Shown here piece after piece: positions 14,661 to 23,283 of a DNA stretch of 43,021 nt (its first letter is position 1; every line of letters begins with the position of its first letter). The notes below the pieces were generated by a model. The model did no database searches, was not told the DNA's origin, and saw only the letters and a program-made list of their open reading frames with translations. The DNA is from Verrucomicrobia bacterium 12-59-8. GTDB lineage: Bacteria; Verrucomicrobiota; Verrucomicrobiae; Verrucomicrobiales; Verrucomicrobiaceae. The position numbers and the translations under genes were made by a program. The DNA lies in NCBI GenBank assembly GCA_002279765.1, contig NCCR01000031.1, positions 1 through 43,021 on the forward strand. Reading direction: 5' to 3'.

Positions 14661-16562
14661 ATGACAAGCACTTCAGAACCTGGCAAACCGCCGCAGACCA
14701 CCGAGCCGGCAAACGCCACGCCTTCCCCCATGGCGTACGGCCCCTTTGTGCCGCCCCAGCCGCCGTTTCGCGAGTTGCAGGGCTACTCGGTTGATCCCAG
14801 CCTGGAGACGCGTCTGGACACCCGGCTGGTGAGCCATGTGACCTTCCATTTGCCTTGGGAGTTGCTAGAACCCGGGCCCAAGGGCGAGTACCTGGAGGTC
14901 ATCGATGTGGACCCACCTAGCCGCTGCTGCTACGAGCCGGTGAATCTGGACCACCCGTGTATTCTGGCGCAGGGAGGGCTACCCCCGAGCGAGCGCACGC
15001 CGCAGTTTCACCAGCAGATGGTGTATGCGGTGGCGAGCCTGACGATCCACAATTTTGAGCATGCACTGGGACGCCGCACGCTGTGGCGGCACGTGCCCAA
15101 TCCGGCCAAGCCAAACGATGATACCAACTTTTGCCAGCGCCTGCGCATCTACCCGCACGCGCTGCGCGAGGCAAACGCCTACTACACGCCGCAGCGTGTG
15201 GCGCTGCTGTTTGGCTATTTCAATGCCTCCGCCGATGACCCCGGCAATCACATGGCTGGCAGCATGGTGTTCAGTTGCCTGTCCCACGACATCGTGGCGC
15301 ATGAGACCACGCATGCTCTGCTGGACGGCATGAATCGCAATTTCCTGAACCCGAGCAACCCGGATGTGCTGGCCTTTCATGAGGCGTTTGCAGACATCGT
15401 GGCGGTGTTTCAGCACTTCACCTTCCCGGAGATCGTGCAGCACCAGATCATGGCCACGCGCGGGGAGATCGGCACCCAGGACAGTCTGCTCAGCGAGCTG
15501 GCGGGCCAGTTTGGGCGCAGCACCGGGCGGCGTGGCGCGCTGCGCAAATACATCGGCCAAATTCCGAATCCCGCTTCCTACCTGGACACCACCAACCCCG
15601 AGTTTCTGGAGCCGCACAATCGGGGTGCGCTGCTGGTGTCGGCGGTGTTTGACGCCTTCCTCCGCATCTACAACTTCCGCGTGGCGGACCTGCTGCGCCT
15701 GGCGACGGGCGGCAGCGGCCTGCTGGACCCCGGTGCCATCCACCCGGACCTGGCTCAGCGCCTGTCCGACGAGGCGGCCAAGGCCGCCCGCCATGTTTTA
15801 ACGATGTGCGTACGAGCCATCGACTACTGCCCGCCGGTGGACATCACCTTCGGGGAATTTCTGCGCGCTGTGATCACGGCGGACCTGGACATGGTGGCCG
15901 ATGATGACATGAACTACCGGACGGCCTTCATCCAGTCCTTCCGCCAGCGCGGCATCTACCCGCGCGATGTACGCACGCTGAGTGTGGAAAGCCTGCGCTG
16001 GTTCGGGCCGCACACGGGTGAGTGCGCCTCCCGGGCATTGAACGACCGGCTGCGGGAGATGCGCAAGGCAGCTTCAAACACCATTTACGCGAAGTCCCGC
16101 CAAGAACTCTTTGAGATGGAAATCGACATGCGGCGGGATCTTCACAAGCTGCTGAAGGACCACTTTGAAAATGCCCCAGAGGGCAAGGCAGATGCGGCGT
16201 ATCTGGGCATTGATCTCAGCCTGCCGAAGTTCGAGGTGCGGACGGCGCGCTTTGCCTTCCGCACCAATCCGGACGGGGGCATCGTCCCGCAGTTGATCAT
16301 CGGACTCTTCCAGCACCGCGATGAGCCAGTGGACCCTGCGCTGCCCCATGGTGCCCAAATCCAATTCGAAGGCGGCAGCACGGTGATCGCGGACCTGTAC
16401 AATGACAGCATCAAATACTGCGTGCGCAAATCGCTGACCCCAGCCCGCGCGGACCGCCAGCGCAGCTTTGCCGCTTCGGGTGCCGAGGGGCTGCGCAACA
16501 CCTACTTTGGCCACGGGTTTGGTGCCGGGGCTGAACCCATCGCCGCAGTCCACCGCTGCTAA
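14661..16562 (+). CDS. Cytosolic gluzincin metallopeptidase (thermolysin-like HExxH)
   Basis: A 633-aa protein without signal peptide. The zinc motif H214-E-T-T-H218 lies in SHDIVAHETTHALLDGMN, and the third ligand is probably E241 in LAFHEAFADIVAVF, the spacing and E-x-x-x-D pattern of gluzincins such as M4/thermolysin. The N-terminus is Pro-rich (residues 1-40); about 180 residues precede the catalytic helix, and a mostly helical region follows (350-530). The C-terminal 100 residues end with RSFAASGAEGLRNTYFGHG. Intracellular location is unusual for this class, since secreted members carry prepro regions. It starts a four-gene plus-strand cluster and ends 27 nt before the MBL-fold gene. Substrate unknown; processing of a cluster partner is one possibility. 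Confidence 0.82.
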   Translation: MTSTSEPGKPPQTTEPANATPSPMAYGPFVPPQPPFRELQGYSVDPSLETRLDTRLVSHVTFHLPWELLEPGPKGEYLEVIDVDPPSRCCYEPVNLDHPCILAQGGLPPSERTPQFHQQMVYAVASLTIHNFEHALGRRTLWRHVPNPAKPNDDTNFCQRLRIYPHALREANAYYTPQRVALLFGYFNASADDPGNHMAGSMVFSCLSHDIVAHETTHALLDGMNRNFLNPSNPDVLAFHEAFADIVAVFQHFTFPEIVQHQIMATRGEIGTQDSLLSELAGQFGRSTGRRGALRKYIGQIPNPASYLDTTNPEFLEPHNRGALLVSAVFDAFLRIYNFRVADLLRLATGGSGLLDPGAIHPDLAQRLSDEAAKAARHVLTMCVRAIDYCPPVDITFGEFLRAVITADLDMVADDDMNYRTAFIQSFRQRGIYPRDVRTLSVESLRWFGPHTGECASRALNDRLREMRKAASNTIYAKSRQELFEMEIDMRRDLHKLLKDHFENAPEGKADAAYLGIDLSLPKFEVRTARFAFRTNPDGGIVPQLIIGLFQHRDEPVDPALPHGAQIQFEGGSTVIADLYNDSIKYCVRKSLTPARADRQRSFAASGAEGLRNTYFGHGFGAGAEPIAAVHRC

Positions 16563-16589
16563 CCAACCCAGATCACCGGAGAGTTCATC

Positions 16590-18203
16590 ATGCCCACCAA
16601 ATCCGCCAAGTCCGCCCCGAAACGAGCTGCGAAAAAGGCCGCTAAAAAGGCTGCTGGCAAACCGCCGGCGAAAAAGGCTGTGTCTAAAAAAACCGCTGCA
16701 AAGCCCGCTCCCGCCGACCATACGCCAGTGCGCGTGCGGATGTACCGGCAGGGGCTGGGGGACTGCTTTCTGGTGACGTTTGATCCCGACGGCCAGGCGG
16801 TGCATATGCTCATCGATTGCGGCACGCTGGGTGCCGTGACGACTGGCAACAAGATGGAGGACATCGTCGCCCACATCCGTGAGACCACCAAGAACCACAT
16901 CCACCTGATGATCGCCACGCACGAGCATCAGGACCACGTGAGCGGCTTTCACACGTTGAAAGAAGAGTTTCAGAAGATCACCGTGGACCATGTGTGGATG
17001 GCCTGGACGGAAAACCCTGAAGACGACCTGGCCAAGGTGCTTGAGAAAAAGAAAGGCGACCTCGGGCAGGCGGTCGGTCTGGCCATGCAGCATCTCAAGG
17101 CCGCCCACGGTGAGGCAGGCGCAGCGGCGATGGCTGCGGCGATGGGCGACCTGCTGGAGTTTGCGGTCGGACCCGAAGGGCTCAACAGTCTCGGTGCGGC
17201 CGAGCCGGCCAAGACGGTGGACGATGGCATGACTTTCGTGCGCACGGGGCAGAAGACGCCTGCGGGAGAGAAAGTCCAGGCGGTGTACCACAGTCCGGGC
17301 GGCCAGGCGCTGGAGCCCGCGTGGCTGCCGGGCTTCCGCTTCTACGTGCTGGGCCCACCGCGTGACAAGGCCAGGCTCAAGGACATGGGGCAGGACGGCA
17401 GCCCGGAGATCTACGGCATCGCTGACAGCCTGCGGGCGGGTGCCGCCGACAGCGCCAGTCCGCTGACGCGGCAGGACGAAACCAACATGCCCTTTGATGG
17501 CCGCTTCCGCTGCAGCGAAACTGACCCCCGGGTGAGCAGCAGCCTCCAGGGCTACTTCAACGCGGACAACACCTGGCGGCGCGTGGACACGGAGTGGCTC
17601 TACGGGGCTTCCGACCTGGCCCTGCAACTGGACAACCTGACCAACAACACGAGCCTAGCGCTGGCCATCGAGCGCATCAGCGACGGCAAAGTGCTGCTCT
17701 TCCCAGCGGATGCGCAGGAGGGGCACTGGCTCTCCTGGCACGAGCCGGAGGTGCCCTTCACCTATGTGCAGGACGGCACCACCCACCCGACCACGGCGGA
17801 GAAGCTGCTAAACAAGACCGTGTTTTACAAGGTGGGGCACCACGCCAGCCACAATGCCACCGCCAAGGCAAAGGGCCTCGAAATGATGATCCGCGAGGAC
17901 GAGCTCGTGGCCTTCATCCCGGTGGACCGGAAAGTGGCGCTGACGCGGAGCCCAAAAGGCCAGTGGAAAATGCCCGCCACCAAACTGTACCGCCGCCTGC
18001 TGGAAAAATGCCAGGGGCGCGTGGCACGGTCTGACATCGGCTGGGCGGACGACCCTGCCAACGCCAAGGAACAGGAGGTGGAGGCCACCTTTAAAGACCT
18101 CGCCACCCCGGCGGAATGGGCGCAGTGGGAGCAGTCCCGCAAGAAGGCAGCGGCAGCTTCCGTCACCATCGAGGATTTGTACATCGACTACCTGCTCAAG
18201 TAA
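16590..18203 (+). CDS. MBL-fold metallohydrolase with Lys/Ala-rich N-terminal tail
   Basis: A 537-aa protein. Residues 1-45 are a histone-H1-like tail (KRAAKKAAKKAAGKPPAKKA), which can bind nucleic acid. The rest is a metallo-beta-lactamase fold like the ComEC-type hydrolases: VRMYRQGLGDCFLVTF, LIDCGTLG, the metal motif H111-x-H113-x-D115-H116 (THEHQDH), and a late GHHASHNAT (H417, H418). A long insert between about residues 150 and 300 is unassigned. Such enzymes act as nucleases or other phosphoesterases; substrate unknown. GGAGAG 6 nt before the ATG supports the start. Tight coupling (27 nt) to the metallopeptidase implies a shared transcript. Confidence 0.82.
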   Translation: MPTKSAKSAPKRAAKKAAKKAAGKPPAKKAVSKKTAAKPAPADHTPVRVRMYRQGLGDCFLVTFDPDGQAVHMLIDCGTLGAVTTGNKMEDIVAHIRETTKNHIHLMIATHEHQDHVSGFHTLKEEFQKITVDHVWMAWTENPEDDLAKVLEKKKGDLGQAVGLAMQHLKAAHGEAGAAAMAAAMGDLLEFAVGPEGLNSLGAAEPAKTVDDGMTFVRTGQKTPAGEKVQAVYHSPGGQALEPAWLPGFRFYVLGPPRDKARLKDMGQDGSPEIYGIADSLRAGAADSASPLTRQDETNMPFDGRFRCSETDPRVSSSLQGYFNADNTWRRVDTEWLYGASDLALQLDNLTNNTSLALAIERISDGKVLLFPADAQEGHWLSWHEPEVPFTYVQDGTTHPTTAEKLLNKTVFYKVGHHASHNATAKAKGLEMMIREDELVAFIPVDRKVALTRSPKGQWKMPATKLYRRLLEKCQGRVARSDIGWADDPANAKEQEVEATFKDLATPAEWAQWEQSRKKAAAASVTIEDLYIDYLLK

Positions 18204-18372
18204 TCTTTGGAGAGGGCGCTGCGTGCTTTGACTCCATCCGCCACCCGAACACCCACACCTCATGAAACAGCGCCTCCCGCTGTCCCTTTCTGGCCTCTTT
18301 TCTAGAGACGCCACGGTGACTTCGACAAATGCGGTTCTTTATCATGGTTAGGGTTTGAACTGACGAGATAAC

Positions 18373-18390
18373 ACAATGTTTGTACATTGT
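18373..18390. promoter_or_regulatory. Operator-like inverted repeat ACAATGT-N4-ACATTGT
   Basis: A perfect 7-bp inverted repeat with a 4-nt spacer, 18 bp in all, located 48-65 nt before the ATG of the 706-aa cluster protein, in the AT-rich part of the 234-nt gap after the MBL gene. Size and symmetry suit a dimeric HTH repressor. No regulator gene is adjacent in the cluster. Confidence 0.45.
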
Positions 18391-18437
18391 TTGAATATTT
18401 GTCTTGTAATCCAAACACATATTCCCAGAATCCCGGC

Positions 18438-20558
18438 ATGAGTTACCTACACACGCCGCGCATTTCCTTCTCCGGCAGCTTCTTGGCAGACCCTTCGACC
18501 ATCAACAACAACGACTCGAACTTCGACCCCACCGTTAAACTCAGCAACGAGAAGGCAGACCCGAAGAACCCGCTGAGCAACACCTCCGTTTACTGGAACC
18601 CGAACGGCACGCACAACTGGAAATTGGTGGACTGCCAGGTGCTCGGTGCCAGCACGGAAAACGGCACCGTGGAAGCCCCCAGCGCGGACAAGCTCATTGG
18701 CGCCAGCGTGCGCGGCGCAGGCAAGTACCCGGCCAAGCTCGTGGACTTGGACCCGGACAACATGTGCGTGTCCCAGATCTGGGGGCTGAAGGTGCAGATC
18801 GCCATTCCCAACCCAGAAGACCCCGCCAACCCCCTGGCCTCCGTCACGGGCGATCTGCCGCCCACCGCCTTTGGCGACCTGTGGAACCGCAGCTACCTGG
18901 GCCCTGGGGGGAGCCAGATCGGCATGCCCTCCATGTGCGCCGTGTTTCAAAACGTGCTGACCAACGTGGTGTGGGTCAACGAGACCCTTTCCCCCATCCT
19001 CACCCAGCTCAAGGCGCTGAGTCCGGACTGCCTGTCTCTGCGCCTGATTGTGGACAGCTACCAGTCCATTGCCACAGCGGAGAACTTCACCCATGGCCGC
19101 CTCACCGGCACGCTGGGTCCCGCCTTTGCAGACGAGCCGCCGCGCAGCCCCCCGCGCCGCCTGCCTCCCGTGCTCTTCTGGGATCCGCCGACCTTGCAGG
19201 CGAAAGATTTGAAGTACATCTCCCCAGGCGGCATCTTCAGCAATTACGGGCCTGCAGGCGTGCTGCTGGACGAGAAGCGTGGCGTCCTCGTGCTGGACCT
19301 GGGGAACTGCGTGCCCACCATCCAGCCCCAGCCTAAGCAGCAGGTGCCGAATGCAGGCTGGCCAGTCGTGGACACCACCTTCAACGTGCTGCTGGGCCAG
19401 CCAGCCGCGGCTGCATCCACCGCTCCGGCAGCCACGCCCGAACTGCAGGCAGCCATGGCCGCCAACCAGATGGGCTTGAAAAGCGGTGCCGGCTACCTTG
19501 CCGCCGCTGCCGCCTCTCCCACCTTGGGCAGCAGCCCCCAGCCAGTGGCTGAGAACCTGGCTGCGGCCACCACCTTGGGCACGGTCCACTTCACGGCGGA
19601 CGTCTTTCAAAAGCAGGGCGGTATTCTGGAGCTGCCCCTGTCTGCAGCCTTGGTGCAGGCCGCTGCCTCGCAGCCGCTGGCTCTGCAAGCGACTTCTGCC
19701 TCCTCCTCCGTGCTGCCAACACCCTACATCGCCGTGCATGAGGACAGCGCTGGCCTTTATGTGGATGTGTACACCCCTTTCTACCGGCTGGACCCGGGTG
19801 ATACCACTGCCGTCACCCTGGTGGCGCGGCAGTTTGGCCGCCCCTGGGCCGGTGCCAGCCTCTCCCTCACCCGCCAGCCCGTGGCCTACGCCGCCAACGG
19901 CCCCAACCCGACCGGCGACCTGCCGCCCGTGCCCACGCCCATCGCCCACCCGCCAGTGCAGCCCTACGCCTGGTACAATGGCGACCCGCCGGACGCTCTG
20001 CTGATGACCGCACCCGGCGGCACGCCCGTGCCCGGCAGTGACAGCCTCACGGTCGTCACCGACGCGAACGGTCTGGCCACATTGGAACTGCACGCCGGGG
20101 ACCCAGGCCGCGCGCGCTACTACGCAGCAGACAACCAGAATGGCCCGGACGGGCAGGTGTATTTCATCAACATCAATCCATACTGGGCCAGCACTGACCC
20201 GCAGATTTTCAACTTCAGCGGCGCACAGTTGAACGTGCTCGTCTTCAGTGGCTACCAGGCGCAGAGCGATCCGCCGAGCTGGGATCTCGACGTGGGTCCC
20301 ATCTTCAGCCACTACGCCCGCATGGCCCCGTTTATGAAGGGCATCATCGACTTGTCCGACTACACCGTCGTGACGGATAAGATCCAGGGCAACGGTCCGC
20401 ACATCCAGCACTTGCTGAACTTCCCACGCGAAGATCCGCACCACATGCCCATCACCCGCGACCTCTCCGCCGCGAAGCTGGCAGTCATCAACGACTGGTT
20501 CAAGGCAGGCACTCCCAAGAGCCCGCCCACGCCAGCCGGCCCTGGCACACTGGCTTGA
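18438..20558 (+). CDS. Large unknown protein with VioB-like N-terminal pattern
   Basis: A 706-aa protein from ATG 18438 (MSYLHTPRISFSGSF). The start was chosen over upstream 18387 because the LHTPRISFSGSFLADPSTIN block resembles the very N-terminus of VioB-type proteins (IhF.G...PT.N); that likeness is faint and from memory. Other visible parts: an Ala/Pro-rich linker (about residues 325-375), a possible Ig-like/beta segment (about 450-600) with TVVTDANGLATLELHAGDPG, a C-terminal segment with IFSHYARMAPFMKGIIDL, and PHHMPITRDLSAAKLAVIND then WFKAG, a motif I associate with the ends of oxidoreductase-cluster proteins. No signal peptide, so probably cytoplasmic. Separated from the MBL gene by 234 nt with an operator-like repeat, it may have its own promoter. 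Function unknown. Confidence 0.75.
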   Translation: MSYLHTPRISFSGSFLADPSTINNNDSNFDPTVKLSNEKADPKNPLSNTSVYWNPNGTHNWKLVDCQVLGASTENGTVEAPSADKLIGASVRGAGKYPAKLVDLDPDNMCVSQIWGLKVQIAIPNPEDPANPLASVTGDLPPTAFGDLWNRSYLGPGGSQIGMPSMCAVFQNVLTNVVWVNETLSPILTQLKALSPDCLSLRLIVDSYQSIATAENFTHGRLTGTLGPAFADEPPRSPPRRLPPVLFWDPPTLQAKDLKYISPGGIFSNYGPAGVLLDEKRGVLVLDLGNCVPTIQPQPKQQVPNAGWPVVDTTFNVLLGQPAAAASTAPAATPELQAAMAANQMGLKSGAGYLAAAAASPTLGSSPQPVAENLAAATTLGTVHFTADVFQKQGGILELPLSAALVQAAASQPLALQATSASSSVLPTPYIAVHEDSAGLYVDVYTPFYRLDPGDTTAVTLVARQFGRPWAGASLSLTRQPVAYAANGPNPTGDLPPVPTPIAHPPVQPYAWYNGDPPDALLMTAPGGTPVPGSDSLTVVTDANGLATLELHAGDPGRARYYAADNQNGPDGQVYFININPYWASTDPQIFNFSGAQLNVLVFSGYQAQSDPPSWDLDVGPIFSHYARMAPFMKGIIDLSDYTVVTDKIQGNGPHIQHLLNFPREDPHHMPITRDLSAAKLAVINDWFKAGTPKSPPTPAGPGTLA

Positions 20559-20704
20559 GGCCTGTGTTACCGCCGCCCGGCCCACACCCAGCACCCGCCT
20601 CCCCTCCCCCGGCTACTCTTCCAGACCGCAGCCAGCACCGCTCCCAGTCCCTGACGAGTCGGCAAGCTCGTCCTGCCCCAGCCCCGCACAGCCCACTGAC
20701 CTTT

Positions 20705-22366
20705 ATGAACCCACGCCACATCTCCGCCCCACGCACCCCCGCAGCACCCCGGCTGCGTACCAGCCTGCCCTTGCTGCTCCTGCTGGGCACCTTCGCCACC
20801 AGCCCCCTGCTGCGTGCCGAGACCCCTCCCAAGCCCAAGGCCCCGGCAGCCCCTGCTGCACCTGCCGCTCCCGCAGTCGCCGTGGACAACAACACCGTGC
20901 CCTACACGCTGGAGGTGGAGGAGGTGCCGAAATCGAACATGCCCCCCATCCACTCCTTTGCCTCCGGCTACGCGGACGGCAAGTGGCTGCTCATCGGCGG
21001 GCGCAATGCCGGGCTGCACGGCTTTAACACCGACGGCAGCAAGAACTTCCCCCGGCCCACCGCCAACACCATCGCCTACGTCGTCGATCCTGCCGGCAAC
21101 AAGGTGCTGGGCCAGGTGGACCTCACGAAGTACCTCGCCAAACGGCCCGACCTGCTCGGCCCCCTCACGGCCACGAATCCCGAGTTTGTCCAGGTAGGCC
21201 GCTACCTCTACCTGATCGGCGGCTATGGCAAGGACCTCGCCGATCCCCAGGGTGCCATGGTCACCTTCGGCAGCGTCATCCGCATCCACATCCCCAACCT
21301 CATCATCGACATCGTCAACAAAGCGGGGGGAGTGATCGAAAAGCACATCCAGCGCAACCCCGCCAGCGACAGGCGTCTTAAAGTCACCGGCGGCCAGTTG
21401 AAATACCACGACGGCCGCTTCTACATCATCTTCGGCCAGGAATTCACCGGCCACTACACCCTGCCCACCAAGGACTACAACAAAGCCGGCGGCGAGTTCC
21501 AAAAATACACCGAGAAGATCCGCATCCTCACCCTCAAGGACGACCTCAGCATCGACCAATATGCCGAGGAAGATGGCGGCTACGACGACGCACTGCCTTA
21601 CCACCGGCGCGACCTCAATGTGTGCGACGTCATCCTCCAGCATCCCGGTGCCAACGGCAAACCCAGCACCGAAGAGGCCGCCTGCGTCGTTTACGGCGGC
21701 GTCTTCAAGGCCGGGCAGATCGGCGGGCACGTACACCCCGTGGACATCTTCTACGCCAACCCCTTCAGCACCGCCCAGACGCACGACACCACCCCCACCT
21801 ACGCCCGCGTGCGGTCCGACTTCAGCCAGGCGCTCAACCACTACGACTGCGCCAACTTCACCCTCTACGACAGCTACAACGGCAATTCCTATACCAACCT
21901 GTTCGGCGGCATCAGCCAGTTTCACTACGACGCCGCGAAGCAAGCGCTCATCCAGGACGCCATCAACTTCCCGGTGGACGGCCTGCCCTTCATCAACACC
22001 GTCTCCGTCATTCGGCACGGCGCTACAGGCATCAGTCAGAACATTCAGCCCGCGCCAGGCTGGGCACCGGGGACCACACTGCTAGGCACCGACGCCCAGT
22101 TTCTCGTTCATCACAGCAAGCTGCATCCCCATGCCATCATGGAAGGCGGCGTCATCAACCTCGCCAAGCTCGGCACCGGCCTGCATGTCATCGGTCACAT
22201 CCTCGGCGGTATTGAGGCCTTCGGCCCCTACACCGGCCTGCTGCCGGCGGACAAGCCCAGCAGCCAGGCCAGCACCCGCCTCTTCCAGATCAAGCTCAGG
22301 GTCACTCCCTCCGCCGTGACCCCCATGCCTCCGCTGCCCCCAGGCCCCACGCCCTACAATCCCTGA
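20705..22366 (+). CDS. Secreted propeller-like protein of unknown function
   Basis: A 553-aa protein with a long signal peptide (RTSLPLLLLLGTFATSPLLR within residues 18-40, after a basic N-terminus) followed by an Ala/Pro/Lys linker (PPKPKAPAAPAAPAAPA). The mature part has recurring strand-turn units such as WLLIGGRNAGLHGF, YLYLIGGYGKDL, FYIIFGQEFTGHY and VVYGGVFKAG, which suggest a kelch-like beta-propeller. It ends in Pro-rich MPPLPPGPTPYNP. Predicted location is periplasmic or outside. ATG 20705 was chosen over the earlier in-frame TTG at 20555 because the signal peptide begins there. It is the last gene of the metallopeptidase-MBL-VioB-like cluster, 146 nt after the previous stop. Function unknown. 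Confidence 0.75.
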   Translation: MNPRHISAPRTPAAPRLRTSLPLLLLLGTFATSPLLRAETPPKPKAPAAPAAPAAPAVAVDNNTVPYTLEVEEVPKSNMPPIHSFASGYADGKWLLIGGRNAGLHGFNTDGSKNFPRPTANTIAYVVDPAGNKVLGQVDLTKYLAKRPDLLGPLTATNPEFVQVGRYLYLIGGYGKDLADPQGAMVTFGSVIRIHIPNLIIDIVNKAGGVIEKHIQRNPASDRRLKVTGGQLKYHDGRFYIIFGQEFTGHYTLPTKDYNKAGGEFQKYTEKIRILTLKDDLSIDQYAEEDGGYDDALPYHRRDLNVCDVILQHPGANGKPSTEEAACVVYGGVFKAGQIGGHVHPVDIFYANPFSTAQTHDTTPTYARVRSDFSQALNHYDCANFTLYDSYNGNSYTNLFGGISQFHYDAAKQALIQDAINFPVDGLPFINTVSVIRHGATGISQNIQPAPGWAPGTTLLGTDAQFLVHHSKLHPHAIMEGGVINLAKLGTGLHVIGHILGGIEAFGPYTGLLPADKPSSQASTRLFQIKLRVTPSAVTPMPPLPPGPTPYNP

Positions 22367-22894
22367 GTGGGGCAGGACAGACAGCCCCGCCTCGCGCCGG
22401 GAGTACGAAAGTCTAAGGAGTGAAGGTAGGGAGGCTTGCCCTCAAGCCGCCGCCGAGCGGCCCCTGGCACCCTTTCCAGAAATCAGTTTCGCGAGACACG
22501 ACAAAGGCCCGTCCGTGCGTCCCTGGATGCATGGGCGTGAGGGTGGGGGATTCGTGTCCTTTTCGCACCGCCATGGGCGTAAAATCAACTTTTTGCATCA
22601 AACGTTGTTGACATTCCAAAAACGGACCCAAGTCTATCTTCATTCCTGAGGGTGGCTGCCGTGCAGAACGCGGTCTCCGGCAGAGATGACAGCGAAGCGG
22701 CAGTGAAGAACTCTGGCCTCGCAACCACCGCAAAACGCTGAAGCCCCAGACGGCTTCCAGCCCACCACGCCCGACCTCAAGCGGACACCGCGCCTTTCCG
22801 GCATCTCCATGCCACGGCGCGCCCGCATGATACCACAAGGCACCAGTTAGTATCACATTCTACAACACATAACCATTAACGACAAAACATCATC
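22367..22894. repeat. Non-coding stretch holding dispersed-repeat copy B
   Basis: No supported gene in 528 nt. The minus strand at about 22375-22490 carries a diverged copy of the element at 11160-11300 (core CGGCGGCGGCTTGAGGGCAA). Next to it, about 22490-22660, are an isolated TTGACA (22608-22613) without a good -10, and a GC-rich segment (22640-22850) that is open on the minus strand but has no recognisable protein. The last 50 nt before the HTH gene are AT-rich and probably hold its promoter. Confidence 0.5.
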
Positions 22895-23185
22895 ATGAAC
22901 TCGAAAATCCATGCCCATGCCTCATACGCCCCCGCCACCCTGCCCTCCCAGACACCGAAGCTGGAGCTGCTCACGCAGGTGCAGATGGCGCAGAGGCTCG
23001 GCATCACCCGCCGGACCCTGCACACCTGGGTCCTCAATGGGACGGTGCCCATGATCAAGGTACGCGGCTACTGCCGCTTTGATGCCGCCAAGGTCTGGGC
23101 CGCGCTGCAGCAGCACGAGCGGCCTGTCGGCGGCGGCAGCCAGAAAGCCACCGCTTCCTCCCCAAAGAGAAGCCCGAGCGCCTAA
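22895..23185 (+). CDS. Excisionase/MerR-type helix-turn-helix protein
   Basis: A 96-aa protein. Residues about 29-70 form the HTH_17 excisionase fold: LTQVQMAQRLGITRRTLHTW then VLNGTVPMIKV and RFDAAKVWAAL, the usual helix-turn-helix plus wing. Such small proteins control excision, replication or transcription in mobile elements. N- and C-terminal tails are low complexity (GGGSQKATASSPKRSPSA). It lies 98 nt upstream of a gene with winged-helix character, in a pairing common in plasmids and integrative elements. No integrase is near. The first ATG is used; no clear ribosome binding site. Confidence 0.78.
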   Translation: MNSKIHAHASYAPATLPSQTPKLELLTQVQMAQRLGITRRTLHTWVLNGTVPMIKVRGYCRFDAAKVWAALQQHERPVGGGSQKATASSPKRSPSA

Positions 23186-23283
23186 CCCTTCACCCCTTGG
23201 TCGGGGGCAGGCACCTCCGCCGACCCTGCCCGAGGCTGCGTAGCGGGGCGGCTCCATCTCCGGTGGGAAACACCGGAGAGAGC

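Noticed and set aside
18447..20594. Long minus-strand frame of 715 codons opposite the VioB-like gene
   Set aside because: Low-complexity His/Gly/Val/Ala text typical of the complement of a GC-rich gene; the plus frame has a coherent N-terminus and domain structure.
20567..22018. Minus-strand frame of 483 codons opposite the propeller gene
   Set aside because: Shadow frame dominated by Val, Gly, Ala and Asp; the plus frame has a signal peptide and repeat units.
22608..22640. TTGACA as a promoter for a small RNA
   Set aside because: No acceptable -10 box at 16-18 nt and no terminator downstream.
22413..22856. Minus-strand frame of 147 codons in the intergenic repeat region
   Set aside because: Lies over the dispersed-repeat copy and low-complexity flank; no ribosome binding site or family match, so treated as non-coding.
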